A DNA stretch of 64,000 nt from Solirubrobacteraceae bacterium. Lineage in GTDB: Bacteria > Actinomycetota > Thermoleophilia > Solirubrobacterales > Solirubrobacteraceae. Location of the stretch: assembly GCA_025934395.1 (NCBI GenBank), contig JAICYC010000003.1, positions 23,543 through 87,542 of the forward strand. The letters run 5' to 3'. The position numbers and the translations under genes were made by a program. Below the pieces are notes generated by a model. That model saw only the letters and a program-made list of their open reading frames with translations. It was not told the DNA's origin and made no database searches. This document shows positions 32,519 to 41,337 of the stretch, one piece after another (positions within the stretch are counted from its first letter, which is position 1; every line of letters begins with the position of its first letter).

Positions 32519-33895
32519 TCAGGCGCGCGTGGCGCTGCCCTCGAGGGCGGCGTCGATGCGCTCGAGCGTCTCCTCGCGCCCCAGCAGCGCGACGCTCTCG
32601 AAGATCCCCGGGGAGATCGTGCTGCCGGTGAGCGCCACGCGCAGCGGCTGGTAGACCTCGCGCGGCTTGGCTCCGCGACGCTCGAGGACCGCCGCCAGCG
32701 CGCCCTCCACGGCGGCCTGGTCGAAGGCGGGCAGCGCGGCGAGCGCCTCGCGGGAGTCTGCGAGCGCTGCGCGACCGTCCTCGGTCAGCCAGCGCTCGCG
32801 CGCGGCCGGGTCGTCGACGGGCGCGTCGAGCAGCGGCCCCGCCAGCGGCCAGAAGTCCGCGAGCGTCTGGACTTTCTCCTGGCTGATGCGCGCCGCCTCC
32901 CCCAGCCCCCGGCGGCCCGTGAAGGCTTCCAATCGCTCTGCGAGGGCCTGGGCCGGCAGCTCGCGGATGTAGGTGCCGTTCAGCCAGCGCAGCTTGACCT
33001 CGTCGAAGCGGGCGGGGTTGCGGCTGACGCGCTCGAGGGTGAAGCGCTCCACGAGCTCGTCGGTGGAGAGCACGGTGGCGTCGTCGCCCGCGCCCCAGCC
33101 GAGCAGCGCCAGGTAGTTGCGGACGGCCGCGGGCAGGTATCCCGCGTCGCGCAGCTCCTGCACCGACGCCGCGCCGTGGCGCTTGGAGAGCTTCTTGCCG
33201 TCGGGCCCGTGCAGCAGCGGCAGGTGGGCGTAGCGGGGAACCGCAGCGTCGGTGAGGCCGATGTCGCGGGCCGCCTCGATCGCCAGTAGCTGCTTCGGCG
33301 TGTTGGAGACGTGGTCCTCGCCGCGCACGACGTGCGTGATGCCCGCGTCGAGGTCGTCCACCGCGACGGCGAAGTTGTAGAGGACCGACCCGTCCGCGCG
33401 GGCGATCACGGGGTCGTCCATGTGCATGTGCTGGAAGGTGTTCGGGCCGCGGATCAGATCCTCCACCACCGTGGCGCCGTCGTCGGGGACGCGCAGCCGC
33501 ACGGCCCCCTCTCCCTCCGGCTCGCCGCGGAACCCGCGGTCGGAGCCGTGCTGCTCCTTGTATGCGCGCACGTCCTCCGCGGTGGCGCTGCTCCGATACG
33601 CCCGGCCGGCGTCCAGCAGCGCCTGCAGGGCCTGGGCGTGACGGTCGCTGCGCTCGCTCTGCATGATCGGTCCCACGTCCCAGTCGAGCTCGAGCCAGCG
33701 CAGCGCCTCGAGGATCTGCTCCACGTTCTCCGGGGTGGAGCGCTCACGGTCGGTGTCCTCGATCCGCAGCACCAGCTCGCCCGGTTCGCCGTCGGCGCGG
33801 CTCGCGTGGCGGGCGAGCAGCCAGTTGAACAGCGCGGTGCGCGCGCCGCCGATGTGCAGCGCGCCGGTGGGCGACGGGGCGAAGCGAACTCTCAT
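32519..33895 (-). CDS. gltX: Glutamyl-tRNA synthetase
   Basis: 458 aa class I synthetase. HIGH-type motif 'PSPTGALHIGGARTALFNWLLA' and KMSKS-type 'KKLSKRHGAASV' are present; 'VVRGEDHVSNTPKQL' is typical. With gatCAB in the same window and no glnS here, it may be non-discriminating and also charge tRNA(Gln). The anticodon-binding C-domain (from about 320) is of normal size. Confidence 0.96.
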   Translation of the reverse strand: MRVRFAPSPTGALHIGGARTALFNWLLARHASRADGEPGELVLRIEDTDRERSTPENVEQILEALRWLELDWDVGPIMQSERSDRHAQALQALLDAGRAYRSSATAEDVRAYKEQHGSDRGFRGEPEGEGAVRLRVPDDGATVVEDLIRGPNTFQHMHMDDPVIARADGSVLYNFAVAVDDLDAGITHVVRGEDHVSNTPKQLLAIEAARDIGLTDAAVPRYAHLPLLHGPDGKKLSKRHGAASVQELRDAGYLPAAVRNYLALLGWGAGDDATVLSTDELVERFTLERVSRNPARFDEVKLRWLNGTYIRELPAQALAERLEAFTGRRGLGEAARISQEKVQTLADFWPLAGPLLDAPVDDPAARERWLTEDGRAALADSREALAALPAFDQAAVEGALAAVLERRGAKPREVYQPLRVALTGSTISPGIFESVALLGREETLERIDAALEGSATRA

Positions 33896-33902
33896 GTGGG
33901 GG

Positions 33903-35162
33903 CTAGCGTAGTTTCTCGGCGCCGAGCGCCGCCTCGGCGGGCACGGCGCTCGCGTCGCTCTCGCGCATCCCCAGCGCGAACAGGGCCGACAGGAGCAGCA
34001 GCCCCGCGACCGCCCCGAGCGTGGCGGTCGTCCCGAACGCGTCCCGGAACGGCCCGGCACCGGCCGTTCCGAGCGCCGAGGCGGCCAGGCTGAGGCTCTG
34101 TGCGGTGGAGAAGATCTGGCCTCGCAGGTGCTCGGGCGTGGCCCGCTGGCGCAGCGCGAGCAGGGCCACGAAGCTCGGCCCATCGAGGAGTCCTGTCAGC
34201 AGCACGAGGACGAGCGCCACCGCCAGGTCGTCGGCGAGCGGCCAGACGGCGACGCCGACGCCCATCACCAGGAACGAGCCGCCGACCAGCACGCGCGGCG
34301 TGAGCCTCAGCGCCCGGGCGCGCAGCGCGAACGCGCTCACCGTCGAGCCGAGCGCGATCGCGGCCCACATGTAGCCCGCCGAGGACGCGCGGGCGCCGAC
34401 GCTGAGCGCGTAGGCGGGGAAGGCCACGACGAGCATCCCCCACGCGGTCACGTACACGGTGAAGGTGAGGAAGTTGGCTCGCAGCGCGGTGATCCGCCAC
34501 AGGCTCGAAACACCCTCGCGCACCGCATCGCGGATCCGCTCAGGGGCGGGAGCGAGCTGCGGTCGCAGGTCGAAGGCCGCGTCGAGCGCGATCGTGACGG
34601 TGATCAGCGCGCCCACCCCCATCTGCACCCCGATCGCCGCCTCGGCGGAGGCTGCGGCGACGATCGCGCCCGCGAGCGCGGGCCCGACGATGAACGCGGC
34701 GTTCACCGCGGCAGCCTCGAACGTGTACGCCATGTCGATCAGCTCCTGGCCGGCGATCTCCGGCATCACCGACGCGAAGCCGCCCCAGGACAGCGGCGAG
34801 GTGATCCCGTAGGCGACGCCGATGATCGGCAGCACCCAGTCGGGCGCGTGGCCGGCGAACACGAGCAGCGCACCGAGCGCGAGCAGCGTGATCACGCGGT
34901 CGAGCACGATCAGGCGGCGCCGGCTGCCGGCCACGTCGAGCCACGCGCCGAGCAGCGGCCCGGTGACCGCGCCGGGCAGGATCGCCGCCGCGGTCACCGC
35001 GCCGGCGAGCGACAGGCTGCCGGTTCGCTGCAGCAGCAGCAGCACGCCGGAGACGTTGAACATCGTGCCCGCCGCGCGCGAGATCGTGATGATCGCGAGG
35101 TAGCGCGCGTAGGCGGGGCGTCGCAGCAGGCGCCTGGTCTCGGATCCGCCCATGGCACCCAT
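33903..35162 (-). CDS. MFS exporter
   Basis: 419 aa with about 12 hydrophobic segments. The loop 2-3 motif is 'LLGAWLDVAGSRRRLIVLDR' and the inter-domain loop 'LRPQLAPAPERIRDAVREG'. It resembles the MFS_3 (EntS-like) exporters for siderophores or drugs. Starts at 35186, 35162 and 35153 are possible; GAGG 9 nt before 35153 supports the shorter forms. No substrate can be read. Confidence 0.82.
   Translation of the reverse strand: MGAMGGSETRRLLRRPAYARYLAIITISRAAGTMFNVSGVLLLLQRTGSLSLAGAVTAAAILPGAVTGPLLGAWLDVAGSRRRLIVLDRVITLLALGALLVFAGHAPDWVLPIIGVAYGITSPLSWGGFASVMPEIAGQELIDMAYTFEAAAVNAAFIVGPALAGAIVAAASAEAAIGVQMGVGALITVTIALDAAFDLRPQLAPAPERIRDAVREGVSSLWRITALRANFLTFTVYVTAWGMLVVAFPAYALSVGARASSAGYMWAAIALGSTVSAFALRARALRLTPRVLVGGSFLVMGVGVAVWPLADDLAVALVLVLLTGLLDGPSFVALLALRQRATPEHLRGQIFSTAQSLSLAASALGTAGAGPFRDAFGTTATLGAVAGLLLLSALFALGMRESDASAVPAEAALGAEKLR
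33905..33910 (-). promoter_or_regulatory. -10 hexamer TACGCT for gltX inside the MFS gene end
   Basis: It lies 9 nt before the gltX ATG and overlaps the last codon and stop of the MFS gene. Confidence 0.4.
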
Positions 35163-35183
35163 CCTCGCAACCCGCGCGTCGCT

Positions 35184-35191
35184 CATAATCC
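35184..35191. promoter_or_regulatory. Overlapping divergent -10 elements, nfo and MFS gene
   Basis: CATAAT (35184-35189) reads toward nfo, 8 nt before its ATG. On the other strand GATTAT (35191-35186) reads toward the MFS gene. They share four base pairs, so only one polymerase could open this site at a time. Confidence 0.4.
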
Positions 35192-35197
35192 GCCGCC

Positions 35198-36097
35198 ATG
35201 CTGATCGGAGCGCACGTGTCCCCCGCCGGCGGCCTCCCGAAGGCGATCGCACGGGGCGAGGAGCGCGGCTGCACGGCGATCCAGATCTTCAACCAGTCGC
35301 CGCGGCAGTGGAAACCCACCGCCTACCGCGACGACGACGTGGCGGCGTTCCGCGAGGCGATGGCCGCTAGCCCGGTCGAGGCGGTGCTGATCCACGCGGT
35401 CTACCTGCTCAACTGCGCCAGCGAGGACCGCGACATCCGTGCGAAAACGCTCGCGTCGCTGACACACTCCCTGCGCACCGGGCACGCGATCGGCGCGGCC
35501 GGCGTGGTGCTGCATCCGGGGTCCGCGAAGACCGGCGACGCGGGCAGGGCGATCTCACGGGCCAGCGAGACGATCGCGGCCGCCCTGTCCGACAGCGAGG
35601 GATGCGAGCTGCACCTGGAGAACACAGCCGGGACGGGCGGCACCCTCGGGCGCTCCTTCGAGGAGCTCGCCGTGCTGATCGACGGCGCCGGCGGCGGCGA
35701 GCGGCTCGGCGTGTGCCTGGACTCCTGCCACATGCTCGCCTCGGGCTATGACATCCGCACGCCCGCGAAGATGGCAGCCGTCGTGCGCGAGGGCAACCGC
35801 GTGCTCGGGCGGGGCCGGATCCGCTCGCTGCACCTCAACGACTCACAGACACCGCTCGGCTCCAACCGCGACCGCCACGCCAACATCGGCGAGGGCGAGC
35901 TCGGGCGCGCGGGCTGCCGCGCGTTCCTCACCGCGCGCGGGCTGCAGCGCCTGCCGTGCGTGCTGGAGACGCCGGGCGAGAACCGTGAAGGACCGTCGCG
36001 CGAGGAAGTCGGCCTCGCGATGAAGCTCGCCCAGCCCGGCGCGCGCAGGCCGGCCCTGCGCAAGCCCGCACGGCGCGGCGCGCCCAAACGCGGCTAG
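35198..36097 (+). CDS. nfo: Endonuclease IV (AP endonuclease)
   Basis: 299 aa TIM-barrel enzyme with three zinc ions that cuts DNA 5' of abasic sites. Zinc ligands are visible in 'VVLHPGSAKTGD', 'LHLENTAGTGG', 'VCLDSCHMLASGYD', 'SLHLNDSQTPLGSNRDRHANIGEGE' and 'CVLETPGE'. The last ~25 residues are a basic Ala/Arg/Pro tail beyond the fold. It converges with dnaE (stops 9 bp apart). Confidence 0.95.
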   Translation: MLIGAHVSPAGGLPKAIARGEERGCTAIQIFNQSPRQWKPTAYRDDDVAAFREAMAASPVEAVLIHAVYLLNCASEDRDIRAKTLASLTHSLRTGHAIGAAGVVLHPGSAKTGDAGRAISRASETIAAALSDSEGCELHLENTAGTGGTLGRSFEELAVLIDGAGGGERLGVCLDSCHMLASGYDIRTPAKMAAVVREGNRVLGRGRIRSLHLNDSQTPLGSNRDRHANIGEGELGRAGCRAFLTARGLQRLPCVLETPGENREGPSREEVGLAMKLAQPGARRPALRKPARRGAPKRG

Positions 36098-36106
36098 CCG
36101 CCCGTC

Positions 36107-39100
36107 TCAGCCGGCGATCGAGGCCGCGGAGGCACCGGCGCCTGCGGCCGTGCTCGCGACCGCCGCCGTGCCCGCGGGAGCGTCGATCGCGGGTGCGTCG
36201 ATCGCGGGCGCTGCCTGCGCGGCAGGCGCTTCGCGCTCGGAGATGCTCGCCGAGCGGGTGAGCACCTGCTCGAGCTCGGCGCGCAGCGTGGGGGTGTGCT
36301 GCACGCGGAACTCCGGCCCCAGCCGCAGCCGGCGCGTTCCCGCGCTGGTGTCGAGGTCGATCCACACCTCCGCCGCGCCCGGCGAGTCCTCGATCGTCTG
36401 GCGCAGCTCCTCGATCGCATCCGCGCTGAGCGCCTCGGCGGCGACGCGCAACCGCACCGGCTGGGCGTGCGCGGTGGCGATCCGCGCGGCGGCCTGTGCC
36501 TTGGCGGCGGCGTCCTCGATCTCCTCGCGGGTCGGCGCGAAGCGCTCCACGCTCTGGACGACCACGCACGTCGTGCCCGCTTCCTTGTGGTCGACACGAC
36601 CCTTCACGAGCACGATCTCGTCGACGGCGAGCGTCGGGCTGCCGCCGCGTTCCTGCTCGGCGAGCGTCTTGCCGAACACGAGCAGCTCCACCGCGCCCTC
36701 GAGGTCGTCGAGCGTGGCGAACATCATGTGGTCGCCGTTGCGCGTCCGGATCCGCTTGCTCTCGGTGACGATCCCGCCGACCGTCACCCAGTCCTTGTCG
36801 CGGCGGTCGGCGAGCGCGGCCAGCGGGCAGTCCACGCGCGCGCGCAGGACCTCGCGCAGCGGCTTCAGCGGGTGCTCGGAGACGAACAGCCCGATCGCCT
36901 CCTTCTCGGCGGCGAGCATCTCCGCCTGGTCGAACTCCTCGCCGGGGATCGGCGGGTGCACGGGGCGCCCCAGCCCCGCACCGGGCGCCGCCGCGCCGCC
37001 GGAGCCTTCGTCGAGATCGAAGATCGACCCCTGCCCGATCAGGGCGTCCTGCTGGATCTTCTGCCCCGCGGCCTGGGCCTGCTCGAGCACGGTCAGCATC
37101 CCCTTGCGGCTCGCGCCGGTGGAGCCGAACGCGCCGCACTTGATCAGCGCCTCGATCGCCTTCTTGTTGACGGTGCGGTTGTCGACGCGCTCGCAGAAGT
37201 CCCAGAGGGTGGTGAACTCGCCCCCCTCGCGCGCCCGCTTGATCGCCTCGACCGCCTGGTAGCCGACGCCCTTGACCGCGTCCAGGCCGAAGCGGATCGT
37301 CCCGTTGGAGCCCACCGCGCCCTCGCCGGCAGGGCCGACGGTGAACTCGTGGTCTGAGAGGTTCACGTCGGGCGGGAGGATCTCGATCCCCATCTCCTCG
37401 CAGCGCGCCACGAAGAACGGGACCTTGTCCTTCGTGGACATCACCGAGGAGATCAGCGCCGCCATGTACTCGGCGGGGAAGTTCGCCTTCAGCCACGCCG
37501 TGCGGTACCCGATCAGCGCGTAGCAGGCGGCGTGGGAGCGGTTGAACGAGTAGTCGGCGGAGCGCTCGTTGGTCTGCCACAGGAACTCGATCACCTCCGC
37601 GCGGGTGCCGGAGGCGCGAGCGCCCTCGACGAACTCCGGCTTGAGCGCCGCCATCGCGGCGCGGTTCTTCTTGCCGATCGCCTTGCGCAGGTCGTCGGCC
37701 TTCGCTCCCGAGAAGCCTGCGAGCTCCTTGGAGATCTGCATCGCCTGCTCCTGGTAGAGGATCACCCCCTTGGAGGACGCGAGGATCGGGCGCAGGCGCT
37801 CGTCGGCGTACTGGATCGACTCGGGATTGTGCTTGCCGCGCGCGTAGACGGGGATCTGGTCCATCGCGCCCGGCCGGTACAGCGCGTTCAGCGCGATCAG
37901 GTCCTCGAACTCCGTGGGGCGCACCTTCTTGAGCGCCTCGCGCATGCCCTCGGACTCGAACTGGAACACGCCCACCGAGTCGCCGCGGGAGAGCATCTCG
38001 TAGGTGCGCTCGTCGGCGAGCGGCAGCGTGGTCATGTCGGGCCGGGCGCCCGTGGAGCGCTCGATGATGTCGAGCGCGTCCTCGATCACGTCGAGGTTGC
38101 GCAGCCCGAGGAAGTCCATCTTGAGCAGGCCGATCTCCTCGATCGGCTTCATCGAGAACTGCGTGACCATCCGGAACGCCCGCTCGCCGTTCTCGTCGGT
38201 GCCCGCGTCGGCCAGCTGCAGCGGCACGATGTCGGTCAGCGGGCGGTCGGCGATCACGACCGCCGCCGCGTGGATCGAGGAGTTGCGCACGATCCCCTCG
38301 AGGCCGCGCGCCACGTCGACGATCTGGCGCGCGCTGGCGTCCTCGTCGCACGCCTTGCGCAGCGGCTGACCGTCCTTCAGGCATTCCTCGAACGACGGCG
38401 CGCGACCCATGATCGGGTCGGGGATCAGCTTCGCCAGGCGATCGCCGGTGCCGTAGTCGAAGCCGAGCACGCGCGCCGCGTCGCGCGTGGCCGCACGCGG
38501 GAACATCTTGCCGAACGTGACGATCTGCGCCACCGACTCGCGCCCGTACTTCTCGGTCACGTAGCGCATCACGCGCTCGCGACCGCGCACGGAGAAGTCG
38601 ATGTCGATGTCGGGCATCGACACGCGCTCGGGGTTCAGGAAGCGCTCGAACAGCAGGTCGTAGCGCAGCGGGTCGACGTCGGTGATCGCCAGGCAGTAGG
38701 ACACCAGCGAGCCCGCGGCCGATCCGCGGCCGGGACCGACCGCGATTCCGTTCTCCTTCGCGTAGCGGACGAAGTCCCACACGATCAGGAAGTAGGCGTT
38801 GAAGCCCATCCGGTCGATCACGTCGAGCTCCATCTCCATGCGCTGGACCGCCTCGGTGGGCGGGGGGTCGCCGTAGCGCAGGCGCAGCCCCTCCCCCACG
38901 CGCGCGCGCAGGTACTCGCGCTCGGAGCTCCCGTCCGGCGTCGGGTAGCTCGGGATCAGCTGCTTGCCCAGCTCGAGCTCCACCGAGCAGCGCTCGGCGA
39001 TCTCGAGGGTGCTCGCGAGCGCCTCGGGCCACTCCGCGAACGCGCTCGCCATCTCCGCGCTGTCACGCAGGTAGAACTCGTTCGTGTCGAACGTGAGCTT

Positions 39101-39802
39101 CGGCGCGGCGAGCGTGCTCTTGGTCTGCACGCACAGCAGCGCGGTGTGGTGCTCGTAGTCCTCCCGGCGCAGGTAGTGGACGTCGCCGGTGCCCACCAGC
39201 CGCCCGCCGACCTCGCGCGCGATCCGCACGATCCCCTCGTTGCACTTCTCCTGCGCGTCGAGGCCGTTCTTCTGCACCTCGAAGTAGACGTTCTCGGCGC
39301 CGAACACGCGGAGCAGGTCGTCGGCGTGCGCGCGGGCGTCGTGCTCGCGCTCGTCCAGCAGGCGCTGGCAGAAGCGCGAGGCGAGGCAGCCCGTGAGCGC
39401 GATCACGCCGCGGGAGTACTGCTCGAGCTGGGACATGTCGACGGTCGGCTTGCCGCGCTGCAGTCCCTCGAGGAACCCCGCCGAGGAGAGCTTGACGAGA
39501 TTGCGGTAGCCCGTGTCGTCGGCGGCGAGCAGCGTCAGGTGGTTGCGCTCGCCGCGGTCGGCCCTCCCCGCGGCGTGGTCGTCGACGAAGTAGATCTCGC
39601 AGCCCACGATCGGCTTGATCCCGTGGGTCCTGCAGGCCTTGTAGAGCTCCACCGCGCCGTTCATCACGCCGTGGTCGGTGAGCCCGAGCGCGGGCTGGTT
39701 AAACGACGCCGCGCGCTCGGCGAGCGCCTCGATCTTGCACGCTCCGTCGAGCAGCGAGTACTCGGAGTGGACGTGCAGGTGGGCGCAGGACGGCGTGCTC
39801 AC
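36107..39802 (-). CDS. dnaE: DNA polymerase III alpha subunit
   Basis: 1231 aa replicative polymerase. PHP domain at the start ('CAHLHVHSEYSLLDGACKI', 'LGLTDHGVMNGAVELY', later 'GTGDVHYLRREDYE') keeps its metal-binding His/Asp residues, so built-in proofreading as in other actinobacteria is possible. Catalytic Asp residues in 'SMPDIDIDFSVRGRE'. OB-fold near 'DWVTVGGIVTESKRIRTRNG'. The C-terminal 50 residues are Ala/Pro-rich. I use GTG 39802, since the -10 is 3 nt from the alternative GTG 39808. Confidence 0.96.
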   Translation of the reverse strand: MSTPSCAHLHVHSEYSLLDGACKIEALAERAASFNQPALGLTDHGVMNGAVELYKACRTHGIKPIVGCEIYFVDDHAAGRADRGERNHLTLLAADDTGYRNLVKLSSAGFLEGLQRGKPTVDMSQLEQYSRGVIALTGCLASRFCQRLLDEREHDARAHADDLLRVFGAENVYFEVQKNGLDAQEKCNEGIVRIAREVGGRLVGTGDVHYLRREDYEHHTALLCVQTKSTLAAPKLTFDTNEFYLRDSAEMASAFAEWPEALASTLEIAERCSVELELGKQLIPSYPTPDGSSEREYLRARVGEGLRLRYGDPPPTEAVQRMEMELDVIDRMGFNAYFLIVWDFVRYAKENGIAVGPGRGSAAGSLVSYCLAITDVDPLRYDLLFERFLNPERVSMPDIDIDFSVRGRERVMRYVTEKYGRESVAQIVTFGKMFPRAATRDAARVLGFDYGTGDRLAKLIPDPIMGRAPSFEECLKDGQPLRKACDEDASARQIVDVARGLEGIVRNSSIHAAAVVIADRPLTDIVPLQLADAGTDENGERAFRMVTQFSMKPIEEIGLLKMDFLGLRNLDVIEDALDIIERSTGARPDMTTLPLADERTYEMLSRGDSVGVFQFESEGMREALKKVRPTEFEDLIALNALYRPGAMDQIPVYARGKHNPESIQYADERLRPILASSKGVILYQEQAMQISKELAGFSGAKADDLRKAIGKKNRAAMAALKPEFVEGARASGTRAEVIEFLWQTNERSADYSFNRSHAACYALIGYRTAWLKANFPAEYMAALISSVMSTKDKVPFFVARCEEMGIEILPPDVNLSDHEFTVGPAGEGAVGSNGTIRFGLDAVKGVGYQAVEAIKRAREGGEFTTLWDFCERVDNRTVNKKAIEALIKCGAFGSTGASRKGMLTVLEQAQAAGQKIQQDALIGQGSIFDLDEGSGGAAAPGAGLGRPVHPPIPGEEFDQAEMLAAEKEAIGLFVSEHPLKPLREVLRARVDCPLAALADRRDKDWVTVGGIVTESKRIRTRNGDHMMFATLDDLEGAVELLVFGKTLAEQERGGSPTLAVDEIVLVKGRVDHKEAGTTCVVVQSVERFAPTREEIEDAAAKAQAAARIATAHAQPVRLRVAAEALSADAIEELRQTIEDSPGAAEVWIDLDTSAGTRRLRLGPEFRVQHTPTLRAELEQVLTRSASISEREAPAAQAAPAIDAPAIDAPAGTAAVASTAAGAGASAASIAG

Positions 39803-39811
39803 TGACACCTC

Positions 39812-39817
39812 ATGCTA
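39812..39817 (-). promoter_or_regulatory. -10 hexamer TAGCAT for dnaE
   Basis: It lies 9 nt before GTG 39802, in a 29-35 nt gap after the coiled-coil gene. Confidence 0.4.
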
Positions 39818-39837
39818 TGCGGCCGAGCGGCGGAGGC

Positions 39838-41115
39838 TCAGCGGCTCCGTCGCTGTTTGCGACGGTTCCGAAACCGGCCGATGAGCGACATCGCGTGCTT
39901 GTGGCCGGGGTCGTGCGGGGGCTGCTCGGCGGCCTCGGTCGCCGGCCCCCCGGGGGACCCGTGCGAGCCCTCGGCGAGGCTCGGCGGAGCCTCGATGGGC
40001 GCCGCTGCAGGCGCCGCCTCGGGCGAGGCGGGACGCGCCTGCGGGGGCGCGGGCAGTGGCGTGGTGTCCTCTCCCTCGGTGGCCCCCTCGGCGCGCGCGC
40101 GAAGCCGCTCGACGGCGGCTGCGAGCGCCTGGCTCATCTCCTCGCCGCGCTCGCCGCCGGAAGCCCGCGGCGGAAGGGGCGCGCGCGCGTGCATTGGGCT
40201 CGTGGGGGTCGTCGCGCCCGGGGCCACGCGCGGTGGGCGCTCGCCCACCGGCGGCAGCACGGGGACTCCGCCCGGGTGCAGCGGACGCGCGTGCCGCTGC
40301 AGCGCCGCTGCGAGGTCCTCGCCCACGGCCTGCGGGGGCGCCGCGCCCGACGTGGGCGCGGGCGGCGCGGGCGGCGCGGGGGGCGCGGGCGGAGGGGCGG
40401 GCTGCGCCGCCGTGATCGCGGCACCGAGGCGACCGACGGTTCCCCGCACCTCTTCGACGAGCGATTCCATCCGGCGGTGGCCGTCGCGCATCGCGGCGAT
40501 CAGGCGGTCCGAGCCCTCCCGCGCTGCGCGCTCGGCGTCCAGGCGCGCCTGCATCTCGACGCCGCGCTGCTCGAGCTGGGCGAGCCGGGCGTGCAGCTCG
40601 CCGTCGAGGCTGCGGGCGGCGGCGCGCTCGGCGGCGGCGGACTGCTCGGCCTCGGCGAGCTGGCGCTGGAGCAGGTGCATCCGCGCCGACAGCTCGCCCG
40701 CCTCCCGCTCGCTCGCGGAGAGGCGCTCGCGCAGGTCGGCCATGTCGGCGCGGCTCTCGCGATCGGCACCCACGAGGCGGTCCTCGGCCTCGACGCGCAG
40801 CTGCTGCTCTGCGTACTCGCGCTGCTTGACGCGCCGCAGCTCGCTTTCGCGCTCCAGCGCGACGGTGCGCTCGGCGTCGAGCAGGTCGGCGAGGCGCTGG
40901 CGCTCCTGCTCGGCCTCGTCGAGGCGCTGCTGCAGGCTCGTGACGTGGCGTTCGAGCGTGTGCACGGTGGCTTCGGCGGCCTCCGCCCGACGCACGAGCG
41001 CGGCGTCGCCGCTGTCGGCCGCCCGCAGCGCACGCCGCTCGGCGAAGATCCCCGGCTCGCGGCGCGGGCCTTCGGGCGGCTCGCCCCTTCCAGGCCTGTC
41101 GGACTCCTCCACCAT
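39838..41115 (-). CDS. Coiled-coil protein with proline-rich C-terminal half
   Basis: 425 aa. Residues about 38-235 are an almost unbroken charged heptad coiled coil (Glu/Arg/Leu/Ala, e.g. 'LERHVTSLQQRLDEAEQERQRLADLL'). From about 240 a disordered region rich in Pro and Ala follows (runs of APPAPPAP), and the last residues are strongly basic (RFRNRRKQRRSR). No Cys, no membrane segment. It could be a cytoskeletal or DivIVA-like scaffold, but no family signature is recognised. Confidence 0.8.
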   Translation of the reverse strand: MVEESDRPGRGEPPEGPRREPGIFAERRALRAADSGDAALVRRAEAAEATVHTLERHVTSLQQRLDEAEQERQRLADLLDAERTVALERESELRRVKQREYAEQQLRVEAEDRLVGADRESRADMADLRERLSASEREAGELSARMHLLQRQLAEAEQSAAAERAAARSLDGELHARLAQLEQRGVEMQARLDAERAAREGSDRLIAAMRDGHRRMESLVEEVRGTVGRLGAAITAAQPAPPPAPPAPPAPPAPTSGAAPPQAVGEDLAAALQRHARPLHPGGVPVLPPVGERPPRVAPGATTPTSPMHARAPLPPRASGGERGEEMSQALAAAVERLRARAEGATEGEDTTPLPAPPQARPASPEAAPAAAPIEAPPSLAEGSHGSPGGPATEAAEQPPHDPGHKHAMSLIGRFRNRRKQRRSR

Positions 41116-41125
41116 GCCGAGCAGG

Positions 41126-41131
41126 ACGGTA
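41126..41131 (-). promoter_or_regulatory. -10 hexamer TACCGT for the coiled-coil gene
   Basis: It lies 10 nt before ATG 41115. Confidence 0.35.
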
Positions 41132-41149
41132 GAGCGAGCGCCGGACGCC

Positions 41150-41314
41150 TCAGGCGGCGATGCGCCGCACGAGCGCTGCGCCGCCCGCGGCCAGCATGCC
41201 GGCGAGCAGCAGCCGCGCGAGCACGCTGCGGCGCGAGGAGAGGCGACGGCGCAGGTACCAGCGCCCGCCGCGCCACACGGCGAACCCGAGCAGCTTGTAG
41301 CCGGTTGAACCCAT
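41150..41314 (-). CDS. Small basic protein with one hydrophobic helix (54 aa)
   Basis: MGSTGYKLLGFAVWRGGRWY, then an Arg-rich stretch (LRRRLSSRRS), then a hydrophobic Leu/Ala/Gly helix and a basic end (VRRIAA). The spacing of aromatic and Lys/Arg residues at the start and the TAGCAT hexamer 7 nt upstream support a real gene. It may be a small inner-membrane protein. No function is known. Confidence 0.65.
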   Translation of the reverse strand: MGSTGYKLLGFAVWRGGRWYLRRRLSSRRSVLARLLLAGMLAAGGAALVRRIAA

Positions 41315-41321
41315 CGCGGTG

Positions 41322-41327
41322 ATGCTA
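41322..41327 (-). promoter_or_regulatory. -10 hexamer TAGCAT for the 54-aa gene
   Basis: It lies 7 nt before ATG 41314, in the 23-bp gap after argG. Confidence 0.4.
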
Positions 41328-41337
41328 CCCCGGGCGG

